Positions 24,780 to 35,530 of a stretch of DNA of 64,000 nt are shown one piece after another (the stretch's first letter is position 1; each line of letters begins with the position of its first letter). Location of the stretch: the NCBI GenBank assembly GCA_015499995.1, contig JADNRV010000030.1:124001-188000 (forward strand), in the 5' to 3' direction. The notes beneath the pieces were generated by a model. That model made no database searches and was not told the DNA's origin. It saw only the letters and a list, made by a program, of their open reading frames with translations. The stretch is from Flammula alnicola (Eukaryota; Basidiomycota; Agaricomycetes; Agaricales; Strophariaceae). Position numbers and translations under genes: made by a program.

Positions 24780-24990
24780 TATTGCTTGGTTTCCTCCAGC
24801 CAGCTGGGCGTCTGCAGTTCTATAATGGGCAAATTGAACAGATTGCCTGTGCTTGTGGGACACCTGGGGTGTTCTTCGAGTGGTCTGACAGCCATTATGC
24901 AGGTGTTCGAAGTCAAAAGTCGTGTTTATTATCAATGAATGACCTGAAGACATCTTCGTCGAGCTTTGAATCCAAAAGCTGAAGATGTCG
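24780..24990 (-). pseudogene. F-box gene relic
   Basis: Fragments of the F-box gene at 25,038-26,771 can be followed here in shifting frames on the same strand. KLDEDVFRSF matches LDYDVLANIF of the F-box; HLHNGCQTTRRTPQV matches HPHNPSRTTRRTSQV; AICSICPL matches IAIECPILW; PSWLEE matches the following RWMKE. At least two frameshifts and a stop separate them, and the downstream repeat part is missing. It therefore looks like a truncated, decayed duplicate lying immediately downstream of an intact paralogue. Confidence 0.65.
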
Positions 24991-25037
24991 ATCTTCCACA
25001 TAGTGAATCTAGAGAAGTATACTAGATCGAAGATCGT

Positions 25038-26771
25038 CTAACTGACACCCCCCAACTCCGTCGTTTCAACTTGCTCGCGATGTATAGTAGTTTGCCCGGT
25101 CCCAACGACCGTTACGCCGAGTTCCTCGAGCTTCGCGGCGGTCTTCGAGACATCCCCGCAGTGAAGAAATGTGACTTCTTTAATTCCCAGTCCCATATCT
25201 GAGCGTTCGCGCACGAATGTAAGTAAACCATCGGCTTCAGGTCGGTGATTATCCTCTCCGTAAAGTGCATGCTCCAAGATAACGGTACGCAAGGCAGGAA
25301 GAAGCGGAGATCTTTGGAGGGTACTGCTAGGAGTGATTAAAACCGGCAGCAAACGTTGGAGTGTGTCGTTCATGGTGATATACAATTTGTGGACCCTTTG
25401 AAATAAAAGGAGAAGCTCGACGATGCGCGAATTGTTGAGAGCGTCAGACTGGTTGAAGTCGAGGCGCAGTTCCGGGACGTCTGAGCATGCAATTTTCAGG
25501 ATAGAAACGACGGAAGGGAATATGGCGAGTATGTTGGGATCTGCGTGACTTGAGAACCAGTCGAACGAAAAGACCCTTTCGTACATATTTTCACCCTCCA
25601 AATGCCTTTTTGTGAACCCGAGGCCAGTTGTGGTGCATGCAACTTTAAGACAGGACCTTCCAAAGTCTCTATCCAGGGACTCCATTTTGGATCGGAGGGA
25701 CGATATCATTGAGTGGAAAAAGTCGTCGACGCGAGTCCTATAACATCTGACATTCATCACACATGATGATGGGAATTGTAGATGGGTAAAGATTGTACTG
25801 CACGGCTCAATATTTCCAACCAGTGTGAGGACCTGGAGATTTGGCAGGGAGACGTCGAGGATTGGCTGGCTGTCGACCAGAAAGGTATCTGCTGGAAGAG
25901 CGCTCTCAAGATTAAAGGCGCGGGTAAGCTCCAGTTTTCGCAGTTCCGTCATATGGATCAGGATTTCTAACCACGATTCTGCGCGAGGTATCTGTTGCGA
26001 TGAAGGTTTCCAGACCACCAATGTCGTGAGATTTCGAAAGATCGGAGACGAGAAATGGCAACCACATCCACGCAGGTCGAGCACCCTGAGGCGAGGGGCC
26101 TGATTGTCGAATAGGTTTACAGGTAGCATGAAGTCCAGATCAAATTGCTGGGAACCCTGTAGGAGGAGGGAAAAGGTATGGATGGTCGGTGATGCTTGGG
26201 AGAGATTCTCCACAATATGGATCCATTTTGCTTTCCTAATCTTAATAAAAACCCTCGTGGATCTGTGCAAGAGAGACACAGCCAACGCTAGCTTATCCTC
26301 GCTGTTATTGTCGGAAGCCAGGAAATATAACAGTTCTGGGATAGATGATGAAGATGCATTCCGCAATGATGTGCGCAGGAGGGCGTTGATGTACTCCTCG
26401 CTCGTGAGATGAGGTGTCAACGATGGAAGGATGATATCCATGATTGGTGCCGATCCTGCACGGGAGATCACCTCCTTCATCCACCGCAAAGGATCTGCAA
26501 AGTCAAGCGACGCTCCCCAAAGGATCGGACACTCAATGGCGATATTCCTCCAAGAGCGACAAACCTGAGATGTCCTTCGAGTCGTCCGGCTGGGATTGTG
26601 AGGATGCTGTATGTCGAGAGAGGTGTTGAGCATGAAGATGTTGGCAAGGACATCATAGTCGAGTTGCGCAATGGGGGCCTTTGAATTGAATAGATGCCGA
26701 TTTTCGATAGATGACAAGGCGACATCGGCGATGGGATGAGAAATCGTTCCTTCAGAGATTTCCTGGGGCAT
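25038..26771 (-). CDS. F-box protein
   Basis: A single-exon gene of 577 residues. The F-box (about residues 35-85: QLDYDVLANIF..., VCRSWRNIAIECPILWG) should bind Skp1 and make the protein a substrate adaptor of an SCF ubiquitin ligase. The rest is a long Leu-rich, LRR-like region without a sharp motif, as in the many expanded agaricomycete F-box proteins; the target is unknown. I chose ATG 26,771 (MPQEISEG); the frame stays open a little further upstream but without an ATG. It is divergent from CTU1, with 426 bp between starts, and is followed downstream by the F-box relic. Confidence 0.85.
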   Translation of the reverse strand: MPQEISEGTISHPIADVALSSIENRHLFNSKAPIAQLDYDVLANIFMLNTSLDIQHPHNPSRTTRRTSQVCRSWRNIAIECPILWGASLDFADPLRWMKEVISRAGSAPIMDIILPSLTPHLTSEEYINALLRTSLRNASSSSIPELLYFLASDNNSEDKLALAVSLLHRSTRVFIKIRKAKWIHIVENLSQASPTIHTFSLLLQGSQQFDLDFMLPVNLFDNQAPRLRVLDLRGCGCHFSSPIFRNLTTLVVWKPSSQQIPRAESWLEILIHMTELRKLELTRAFNLESALPADTFLVDSQPILDVSLPNLQVLTLVGNIEPCSTIFTHLQFPSSCVMNVRCYRTRVDDFFHSMISSLRSKMESLDRDFGRSCLKVACTTTGLGFTKRHLEGENMYERVFSFDWFSSHADPNILAIFPSVVSILKIACSDVPELRLDFNQSDALNNSRIVELLLLFQRVHKLYITMNDTLQRLLPVLITPSSTLQRSPLLPALRTVILEHALYGEDNHRPEADGLLTFVRERSDMGLGIKEVTFLHCGDVSKTAAKLEELGVTVVGTGQTTIHREQVETTELGGVS

Positions 26772-27197
26772 TGTTGCAGGAAATATTCGCGTAGTATCCC
26801 GCTTCAAAGCTTGGATGAGCCAGAGGATGCGTCAAAAGCATGCACTACTGGCCGCATAAATCATCAGTAAAATTGCACATCAACGTCAAGGTCAGATTAC
26901 ATACGGTCGGAGGCAAATAATCATTGAAAGAAATCAGTACATGAGATAACTTGAAGGCAAAGTAGTCGAACGTAGACGTATGCAGTCAAACGAACATATG
27001 ACGTTTTGCCAGATCGCTACGCGTAGCATACGTAGCGGGCCGGATATACGTACTTATGTAAGGCCAGACAGTCACGTGTATTTAACGGGCCGCAGATCCG
27101 ACTCTCGAAATTTCCTGTTGACTCAGTCCTCGACCAGTATTCGAAAGTTCCTGTACACCTCTCATCTTAAGCCCTTATCTCTTTATTGAAAAATTTT
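26772..27197. promoter_or_regulatory. divergent promoter, F-box (-) / CTU1 (+)
   Basis: This gap separates divergent starts. A palindromic CACGTG E-box core lies at 27,073-27,078, the kind of site bound by bHLH factors, about 120 bases before the CTU1 ATG, next to a TATTTAA tract. Whether it is used is not known. Confidence 0.4.
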
Positions 27198-28685
27198 ATG
27201 GCACCCCGAACATGTGCCCTCTGTCAGAAGACAAAGGCCATGTTAAAACGCCCAAAAACCGGACAACAGATCTGTCGGGATTGCTTCTTCTACGTCTTCG
27301 AAACCGAGGTTCACAACACCATCACCCAGTCCAAGCTTTTCAACCCTGGGAATAGGGTCGCCATAGGTGCATCCGGAGGCAAAGGTACGAACAGCGTCTG
27401 TCATCCAACGATCTGTATAGGATTTACTCAGGATTCCTGCAAGGCAGATTCCACCGTACTGGCATATGTTATGAAAACACTTAATGAGCGCTATCAGTAT
27501 GGATTAGAGCTCTTCCTACTCTCAATAGATGAAGGCATCACCGGATATCGCGACGATTCCTTAGAGGTGGGACGATACTCTCTTTTGCTCCACAGTGCCG
27601 GAAAGCCTACAATCGTCTAACTGCGAGATCTACAGACAGTCAAACGAAATCAGCAGCAGTACGACATGCCGCTCAAGATATTATCTTATAATGAACTGTA
27701 TGGCTGGACCATGGACTCTATAGTATCTCAAGTAGGGAGGAAGAATAATTGCACCTTTTGCGGGGTATTCCGAAGACAAGCCCTCGATCGTGGGGCTGCA
27801 ATGTTGGATGTGGATCATATCGTAACTGGGCATAATGCGGACGACATCGCAGAGACTGTCCTCATGAATAGTGCGTTGGCCGTGCTACAGTCTTTCATTG
27901 GACCCCAAAAAAGTTTACGTTGAGTACACGATAGTCATGCGCGGTGATATCGCGAGGCTCGGACGATGCACCTCAATTTGCACCCAGGGCGAAGACACCA
28001 TCCGTCGATCAAAGCCTTTCAAGTACGCGTATGAGAAGGAAATCGTGATGTATGTTATTTGACTTTTTGCTTTTCTACCCCTCCATGCTTGTGCCCTCCC
28101 AGTGCCCAGATCATTTAACCTTTCCCCTCCATCAATAGGTATGCATACTTCAAAAAGCTAGATTACTTCTCGACCGAGTGTATCTATTCACCGGATGCCT
28201 ATCGAGGCCATGCACGAGCTTTCCTCAAAGACCTCGAAGCAGCCCGGCCCAGCGCCATTATCGATATCATCCATTCAGGAGAAGCCTTCGAGATCAAGGA
28301 GGAGATCAAAGCCACCCAGAAAGTACAGCGTAAGTATCTACACTGCCACGATTCTCGTTTCGAGCAAGTCTATCTTGATCAGTTTTCTAACTTACATCTT
28401 GTTGCAGAAACGTGCGAGAGATGCGGATACATGTCGAGCAATGCCCTATGTAAAGCCTGCACGCTGCTGGAGGGCCTCGAACGTGGGATGGCGAATTCTG
28501 GCATTGTAAGTCATCTCCGTCTTTCATTTATCTTAGAACGTTCATCATACGTACACCCTGAATAGACGGACCGAGCACGGAAGAAACTGGATGCAGAAGG
28601 CCCTGCCCCAGATAATCTACGGACGATACCATATTTCAAGCTTGCATCGGGAAGTCCAGCTATCAACGTAGAAACACCTTCGTAA
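27198..28685 (+). CDS. CTU1: cytoplasmic tRNA 2-thiolation protein 1 (Ctu1/Ncs6)
   Basis: Seven exons (27198-27384, 27448-27566, 27636-27870, 27935-28049, 28139-28329, 28408-28505, 28566-28685) give 354 residues, close to yeast Ncs6. The N-terminal CALC...CRDC zinc-binding motif, the PP-loop SGGKDST (about 59-65) for ATP-dependent adenylation, [26 protein letters not shown] and the C-terminal CERCGY...CKAC pair are all in place. With Ctu2 it places sulfur from Urm1 on uridine 34 of Lys, Glu and Gln tRNAs to give the mcm5s2U wobble base in the cytoplasm. ATG 27,198 gives the canonical start MAPRTCALC. No missing residue or frameshift was found. Confidence 0.95.
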
Positions 28686-29212
28686 CGGCCCGTCGATGAC
28701 AAGACTGTACCTTCTCATTTTATCCTCCATACGTAACCTCAGACTCAACATGCATCGGTCTGTTTTCATTTAGGGAATATGAGTGTAGGGAGCAACATCT
28801 ATTATTGCTTGCAGCTGCTGTGATAAGGCTGTATCCATAGACGCACTTTGTATCCTTATCTTTTTGCTTATTATTATATTGTAGATCTATCATCATCATC
28901 TCTCTCGTCGAGCTGCGATTACTCGTGTGATATCCTAGTATTTATCTCCCTTTCCACCCGATTCACGATATGCGCACGAAATCAATGTGGAGAGGAGGGC
29001 GACTCTCATCCATATCAAAGCGAATGAACGGTACGATTGCCTCGATAACCCGTCGTGGGCCATCAAGGACATGCGCAAGTAAGAGTACTCTACTGCGACA
29101 CCGGTATATGCTTCTATCTATGTCTATCAGTGACTCCTCCAACTGAGTCCTTTTTCCTTGAGCAGTTTTTGGTTCCACAAGTATGCCAGCCCGAGGTGCC
29201 TCCGACGGCGAA

Positions 29213-29336
29213 GACAGAAGTCTTGCAGCTCATAGAGGAAGTATGCGAAGATTGAGAGCTACCGACGGGCTTGCTGCAGTGGGTCAACTGTGAGCACTGA
29301 GTCATATGAGCGGTTCTGTCGTCGGTCGCCGTCGCA
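29213..29336 (+). repeat. direct repeat copy 1
   Basis: It runs from GACAGAAG through AGAGGAAGTATGCGAAG to TATGAGCGGTTCTGTCGTC and ends in GTCGCA. The same order of words reappears 267-275 bases downstream, with scattered substitutions and a short length difference. In one frame both copies encode ESYRRA....VSTESYERFCR, suggesting the repeat was once coding. Confidence 0.75.
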
Positions 29337-29487
29337 TGAACCCTTGCACCCTGAGGATGCACGAGCTCCCCCTTGCAATGGCCACCACTCCTGATCAACC
29401 GCGAACCCCCAGCTACTCTACGATTTATGCCTTTCGACAGTTTTTGGTCTGATAGTCCATCGCGACCGGGGTAACTAGGACGACGAC

Positions 29488-29602
29488 GACAGAAGCTCAA
29501 AGAGGAAGTATGCGAAGGCGAGAGCTATCGACGGGCTAGCCGCAATAGGTCGGCTGTGAGCACTGAATCGTATGAGCGGTTCTGTCGTCAATCGTCGTCG
29601 CA
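29488..29602 (+). repeat. direct repeat copy 2
   Basis: This is the second copy of the repeat at 29,213. Many of the differences keep the ESYRRA/VSTESYERFCR reading, compatible with duplication of an exon or gene fragment, but neither copy sits in a long open frame now. Confidence 0.75.
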
Positions 29603-30250
29603 GACCCTTGCATCCCAACATCCAGGATGCGCAGGCCCCCCGGGCTAGGAACGTCTCGCGCCGGCAACTGTCAGTGGCCTACTACGGTCTACCGACATCT
29701 ACAGTAACCCTCGTATCCGAAGTTTTTGCGCGCCTTGGCGGTTTTGTGTGGTGTCGTGATGGTGTCGTGCGGACAACCCAGTGGCGACCGTAGTCGCCAG
29801 AGTCAAGGCAATAGCGATAGGTACTGGGTCGAAGGGTAGTGGTGTTTATCTTTGAATTTGCCGAAACAAAATCATAGAAGATCGACGTGCCCCACTTTGG
29901 GTCACCCTATCGCTATGCATGACCCTTTCGAGGTGTCAAGTCGGACAGAGAAAAGACGCAGAGGCGCTAGAGACGCCGCGTGAGTTATGAAGGAGAACAT
30001 AAAGCAAATAATGATTACCGAAGACAGCATCAGCCTCCAGACAATAAGCGGGCACTGTGAGATGTTGCAGGATGTCCGATGAGCTCGAGCACCCCTTTGT
30101 CGAGCATCCGAGGACAAATGAAGATGTTGAAAGATAAAGCCTGGTTGGCCAAGGCGAGATACGAGAGCTCCAGCATTTGAAGATCATTTGACGGGCAAGG
30201 TTGTGACGAGCAGTGTGGCGTTGACTGGAGAATGGGTGTCTAATGGCGGG

Positions 30251-30595
30251 TTAGTGGTCAAGAAGAAAATAATGATTCGACATGGGACATGCCAATGGTG
30301 ATGACTGGGCCAACAGGAAATTGACTACTCGTCCGCAGCCCAGTAGTTGAATGGCAGTTGGTGAACCAGCGACAGTTGGTGCTGATCGACCGCGGATGGA
30401 GACGAAGAGTCTAGAGCTAAGTGAAACATGAATATAGAGAACATATACGAAAGGCGTCGACGTACGATATGATATCGCCTAGGCGGGTTGGCTGAAGTTG
30501 ACCGACAACGACGATCACCAGCCACTGCACACGACGATGCGATGGTACAGACGAAGCTACAGCACCCCACGCATGGCAAGAGGATAAGCTAGCAT
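30251..30595 (-). CDS. small spliced ORF with TATA box, unrecognised
   Basis: Three exons (30595-30566, 30524-30466, 30416-30251) join to 84 residues in one frame with normal GT-AG introns. The ATG is the first one downstream of a good TATA box (GTATAAAA on the minus strand, 30,701-30,708). The N-terminus MLAYPLAMRG-WLVIVVVGQLQP could be a weak signal peptide. There is no known domain and no C-terminal CaaX motif, so it is not an obvious pheromone precursor. Splicing is modelled only from signals. Confidence 0.3.
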
Positions 30596-31137
30596 AAAGC
30601 TTGAGTGTAGCTTGCCTCGAGAAAGGCGCACAAGAATTAGAGGAAGAAGTAGGAGATGGTCGTGGTTTGAGAGAAAGAGAGACGAGGAGGAAAGGGAGGC
30701 TTTTATACACCTACGGAGTGGCGACGAATCTAAAAATAATGGTCAGTCTCATAATAGTCGGCTAGTGGTCAGCCAGCCTGAGCAGTCAGCCACTTTCAAA
30801 AAAGGCGGTGGGCCAGACTCGAGTCACGAACCACACAAGTTGCTCCCTGGCGTCGACATCTCCGTAGTATAGAGCAAGAAATATAGTTGTTCATCAACCA
30901 TTGTTCAAGGTTCATGTTGGTACATTCGCCCAGCAGAGATTTCGACTCGAGCTTGATCATTTTGTTCTTCAGCGCCGAATACAAGGCCAACACCACCCTA
31001 TTCAATCTCCTATGTAACTCTTTCCAGTCCTTTATTTCGCTGTATCACGTATGACACGTGGAGGAGAAATTTCCACGCCTGAAATGCGATAATCAATATT
31101 TCAAACTCGGTGGTGAGCAAAAGAAACGAACTTGAAT
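30596..31137 (-). other. upstream region of the small ORF; 3' region of F-box-like A
   Basis: It contains the TATA box at 30,701-30,708 (minus strand) and then sequence downstream of the F-box-like gene stop. No other coding segment is seen. Confidence 0.3.
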
Positions 31138-32504
31138 CTAAGGACCTGGAGGAGTCCAGACGTGGCTCCAATTCCTTTGGCGTGCGATCGCACGTCGCCG
31201 GATATCCAGCATTTCTGTACGGAAGGCGTCTTCATCATCACTCGAGAGAATGTCATACATGATTTGCACTTGTGATTGAGTGATAAGATTTAGCAAGTTC
31301 CCGTTCATCGCGGAGTGGAGCTTCGTGAAGAAATCGTCGGTGCGGGAGAAATAATTAATATCTTCAGGATCGCCTGTCTGCGGAAGAAAGAAACGAAGCT
31401 TGAGCTGCTGGAATGGAGGGCGGGGTTGAAGCTGCTCCCAGATCTGCATGGCCTCAAGACACTGCATGGGACCATTTAATAACGAGCACATAACTTCGGC
31501 GTGCTCTATGGACGGAGTCTGTATGACGCCCTCTATGAAAGAGTATGCGTCTCGTAAAAATTGCGGTTCCGTTAACAGAGAAATACGGCGGAGGTCCATT
31601 AGATTTTGAACATGAATCTCGCGTAAGGTAGATACCACTACGAGAACATGTTAGAGGATGAGATGTAAATAAACGAAGGCAGCTTACCCGGCTGTAAAAG
31701 CGAAACATGGAGCTCTTGAAGGTGAGTCGTCCGCCGCAATAAATTGTCCATGAGGAGTGCCGATTTCCCGTCACTTCCATACGCTAGATCTAGGACGAGT
31801 AATTGAGAAAGATCGAGGGACGGCATCTGCTGGCTTGTTTCGTGATCCAGCATGAGTTGGAGAACAGGATTAGGAACCGCAACCGAAAGCGACTTTAAGA
31901 TGTCCCGTTTTAGAGTCACCGTCGATTCTGAATCAGGCGGATGAGAGACAAAAGATATTTCCTCCAGCCGCAATGTGGTACGCGATCCGAAAGCAAGCAG
32001 CAGTAATGTTGGGATAGATTTGACATTGAGAAGGGTCAAACTTTGGAGCTGAGGGGAGTACATGAGGTGCTCCAGGGAAGATTGTAGAGAAGGGTTCATC
32101 ATAGGCCACCTAATTTCCACCTCGGATCCAAATTCAAAAGCCTGCAGTCTCGTGCAAGCGCGTATTATCGAAACGGCCTCATCTTCCTGCGTCATCCAAA
32201 TGAACTCGGAGGTCGACCAAGCGTACATCTTCAATGTGCGGATGTATTGAAAAAGGTGCGGGCTGCTTTGCAAAAGATTGAACAGTCTCCTTCCCAGAAT
32301 GTCCACGCCTCTTCCGATAGGATAATATGGACGCCATCTGTTTCGATGGCCAGTACGCGTAAGGTGAATTGTCGCGAAGAGGGACTTTCGGCTCTGTGGA
32401 AGAAAGGATCGACAGACTAGCGAAAGTACGCTGAGGGTCTTCTTGTCGTCGGTCTGACCGACAATGTCGATTATGGTATCGATGACATCCTGTGGGACAT
32501 CCAT
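31138..32504 (-). CDS. F-box-like protein, paralogue A
   Basis: Two exons (32504-31688, 31637-31138) give 438 residues. The N-terminus DVPQDVIDTIIDIVG...LSLVCRSFLPQSRKSLF is an F-box-like Skp1-binding helix set; the remainder is Leu-rich and probably LRR-like. This layout (VPQDVIDTIID then CRSF..PQRKxLF) is a common agaricomycete family of unknown targets. It lies 309 bp from a same-strand paralogue with the intron in the same place and phase (after ~272 codons here, ~277 there), so the pair arose by tandem duplication. The start is the ATG at 32,504; the frame extends four codons further only through a non-ATG codon. Confidence 0.8.
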
Positions 32505-32813
32505 GGCAGCCGTCAACGTTGTGCTGAGGGCGGCGAGGGCTCTTACCCTCTGTTACTCCGATTCTGGGGTTTATATAGCCTTCGAAGGTCAGAAAATACC
32601 CAAAAAGGGTTCTATAGAGGGGATAAGTAACACAGGTTAACCGAACTCGGATCCAGAAGCGAACGAAATTCTAAATTCAGTGCCTGACATTTCCGCATGA
32701 GGTCATCTTTATGGTCCGTATTTTTCCGAATCTGCAAAAGTGGAATTAACATTTTTTGTATATAGAGTGACGAAGGTAGACAAGGAAACCTGAAGCAAAA
32801 TATCCATCGAACG

Positions 32814-34172
32814 TTACTGTGTCATAATGAGAGATCTCCTAATAGCAGACACTTCAGTCCAAAAGTGACGGTCTCCGAAGGATCTGATGGGGCCATGGGC
32901 AACTATCTTGACTTTACCAGTCATGATCAACGCCAACAAATTGCCCTGCACCCTGGGTCGAAGTTGTCCATAAAATACTTCACGGCAATCACCATGATCC
33001 TGAGGATTGCCGTATTCTTCAAGAAAGAATCGGATCTTGAGTCTTTGGATAGGGAGATCAAGTTTCAGTCCGCTCCAGCGTTGAATCTCTTCAACACCTT
33101 CGTGTCGAGCGAGATAGGGGACGCACATAACCTCGACTTCTTCCAAACTACTGCTGTTCGGTATACTCTGGATGAAAGAGTATACTGATTGCAATAATGA
33201 TGGCTCCAGACAGAAAGAAATATGACGAATCCGTGTCAGCCGTTCATGAGTAAGAATCGTGTTGAATGACGAGGTCCTATCCGCTGTTTGGAGTGTTGTT
33301 CAATATCAATGAGCGTTAAAAAATAATATGATGTGCTTACTATCGGTAAGTATAATATGAAGATTGTCCAGGTTCGTTGTCTTACGCAGCAAATCGTCTA
33401 CGAGATAAGTGTCTCCACGAGTGCGTAGTTGTATATCAAGAGTGCGTAGTCCCGCAAAATCCACAGCCGAATATTGGAACGGTGTGTCAGGACGTATCAT
33501 ACAGCGGAGAACAGAATCAGATTCTGTAACGAACAATGTCCGCAAGTTTTCCCTCCTGTTGGACACTTGCACGGTTGACTCGATACTAGTTGTTACTGAA
33601 GAGGAGCAAGATGAATCCCGTAGATCCAACGTCGTAATTGTGCCGAAGCTGAGAACGAGAAACACCGGAAGTTCATGCAAGTTGTCGAGTTTCAAGTTTT
33701 GCAGATTGGGAGAATGCATGATGGAAATGAGTGAGGATTTGACCGACGGATGAAACTTTGGCCAGACCATTGGAAAATTGGATCCAAACTCGAAAGTTTC
33801 CACCCTGATGAAAGCATCAATTATTGCAGCAGTCTCGTCTGACCCTGTCATCCAACGGTATTCTATGGGATTCCTGGCCTGCATTTTCAAAACCCGGACG
33901 TATTGGGCAATATGTGGGCTCGTTTGAAGAAGCCGGTACATCCTTATGCCGCGGATATCCACACCATCGCCCGTAGGTTGAGGATCCCATCTGTGCGGAC
34001 GGCCAGTAGCTGCAAGAGTGACCGTAGAGAAGATCTTCTTCTGGCACGGTTCAAGAAAGGATCCATTGACGAGAGAACACGCCTTCAAGGAATTCCGGTC
34101 GCAATTCTGAGCGAGAATGTCGATGATTGTGTCGATGATATCTTGAGGCACGTTGAGGTTGTTGGAGACCAT
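32814..34172 (-). CDS. F-box-like protein, paralogue B
   Basis: Two exons (34172-33341, 33283-32814) give 433 residues. The N-terminal NVPQDIIDTIIDILAQ...ACSLVNGSFLEPCQKKIF aligns with paralogue A, as do GDGVDIRG, EYRWMTGSDETAAII and the C-terminal IQRLKIRFFLEEYGNPQD. Divergence is substantial, so the duplication is not recent. VNGSF replaces the usual VCRSF in the F-box. Immediately upstream (34,223) begins a repeat element, so the promoter is compressed into about 50 bp plus repeat DNA. Confidence 0.8.
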
Positions 34173-34222
34173 AACTGTCTTACATAAGCTTTACTTACTG
34201 TACCATTTCATTCAATTCAGCA

Positions 34223-35316
34223 GTCACGCGTCTCAGTAAAAAGCAAAGTCGCGCAAAGTCGGACAAAGTCATCAATATTCATAGGAAAGTCAGCCAGAGT
34301 CAGCTAAAAGTCATGCATTGACAGATCTCAGTCAACTTTGCCTTGGCATCGCAAACCTAGTCATTTAATAGTCGTACATAATCAATTAATCATACTCCAG
34401 TCAGAGAGTTTAGGACTTGCGAAACCTGTCCGTAGCTCACCCACTTTCACATCAAATTCGAACTTAGCGATATTTTCGTTTTGGCGCACTGTGAGAAAGT
34501 ATTCATGTCACGTGAATCTGATGTTCAAAACTCGTCTGAAATTACAACTTGTCTTCTTCTCAACCACTTCGTCGAAGCTCCGTCTCTGCACAAAAGCCGG
34601 GCTGGAACAATCAGTGAGTTCTTTCCTTTAGTTTTATTCTGCATACCCAGTAAACCCCCTCTCATTGCAGGACTTTGTGCGAATACCCCAAACACTCAAC
34701 GTCGAGCAGAATGTTTGGATCCATGGAGATTCTGATTCGAGGCGGGTTTCGAACCAAGGTATGTCGTGTTCTCTCCTTTTCTTTCCTAACCACCACTGAT
34801 TCATTTTGCACCCCTCATGTTCTGTTCTTTTGACCATTGCAGATGAAACTGAGTAAGTCCAGTACCTCCCTGTCATTTGAACCAACCCTCAATTTCATAG
34901 AACAGAACCAATGCAAGGATACTAGTTATGGGGTGCAAAGGGGTCAACAGGTTCTTGGCTGGGTTTTGGGGTCATGATAATTCTATATAGCTTCACCTTA
35001 GTACATGTGTAGTGTCTGACATATAATATATTTGTTTTATGTGCTTTGTGATTGGAATGACTAGATATGACTTTTGTATGACTATTTTCGCAACGAAATG
35101 ACCGTATATTGGGTCCGACTGATGTTTGACTAGTGTGTGACCTGCGTCCGACAATTTACTGACTATAGACAACATTGACCTGTTCCCGCAAGTCAAAAAC
35201 GCGTTCCCCAAAGCAGATAATAGTCAGTGAAAGGTAAGTTGTTCTATTTTTGACTATTTCATGACCAATTCATAACTAACTACTGACTTCATTTTTTACT
35301 GAGAGTCACGCGTCAC
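34223..35316. mobile_element. non-autonomous DNA element with terminal inverted repeats and TGACT-rich ends
   Basis: The left end GTCACGCGTCTCAGTAAAAA (34,223) is mirrored by TTTTTACTGAGAGTCACGCGTCAC (35,293-35,316), giving ~20-24 bp imperfect inverted repeats. Next to both ends the pentamer AGTCA (left) or TGACT (right) recurs many times at irregular spacing, as in subterminal transposase-binding arrays. No transposase is encoded. A short spliced-looking frame (34,600-34,980) lies inside. Target duplication is unclear, so superfamily is not assigned. Confidence 0.5.
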
Positions 35317-35530
35317 GGGGCCTTCCACAACGCCGAAATGTCACGATTGTCACGGCGATTTTTGCCGGGTGCCGAAACCACTTGGTGGAACACGCTAAAT
35401 GTAGAAAGTTTTCACGGCCTGCGGCGCTACATTGCCGAAAAATTTGCGCGTGTCACGGCCAGTTTTCGAGGGTGCCGAAATTAAAATTTCGGCAGCGATG
35501 TCACGGGTCACGGGCCCTGCCGAATTGAAT
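35317..35530. repeat. GC-rich short repeat with TGCCGAAAT/GTCACGG motifs
   Basis: This ~210 bp island repeats GCCGAAA and GTCACGG in both orientations. It includes a palindrome at 35,473-35,494 (TGCCGAAATT-AA-AATTTCGGCA) and similar words at its two margins (GTCACGGGGCC near 35,312; GTCACGGGCCC near 35,507). This looks like a compact MITE-like or hairpin repeat abutting the previous element. No coding capacity. Confidence 0.45.

Larger units (their letters stand above)
28686..30250. other. unassigned region containing a dispersed direct repeat
   Basis: I recognise no gene here. The region includes two copies of a ~115-124 bp sequence (29,213 and 29,488). Minus-strand sequence at 29,900-30,190 has short open frames and a possible 52 bp intron but no family likeness. 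Confidence 0.35.

Noticed and set aside
34700..34760. TTGGTTCGAAACC word resembling a tRNA B box
   Set aside because: The stem does not pair and there is no acceptor stem or A box at the right distance.
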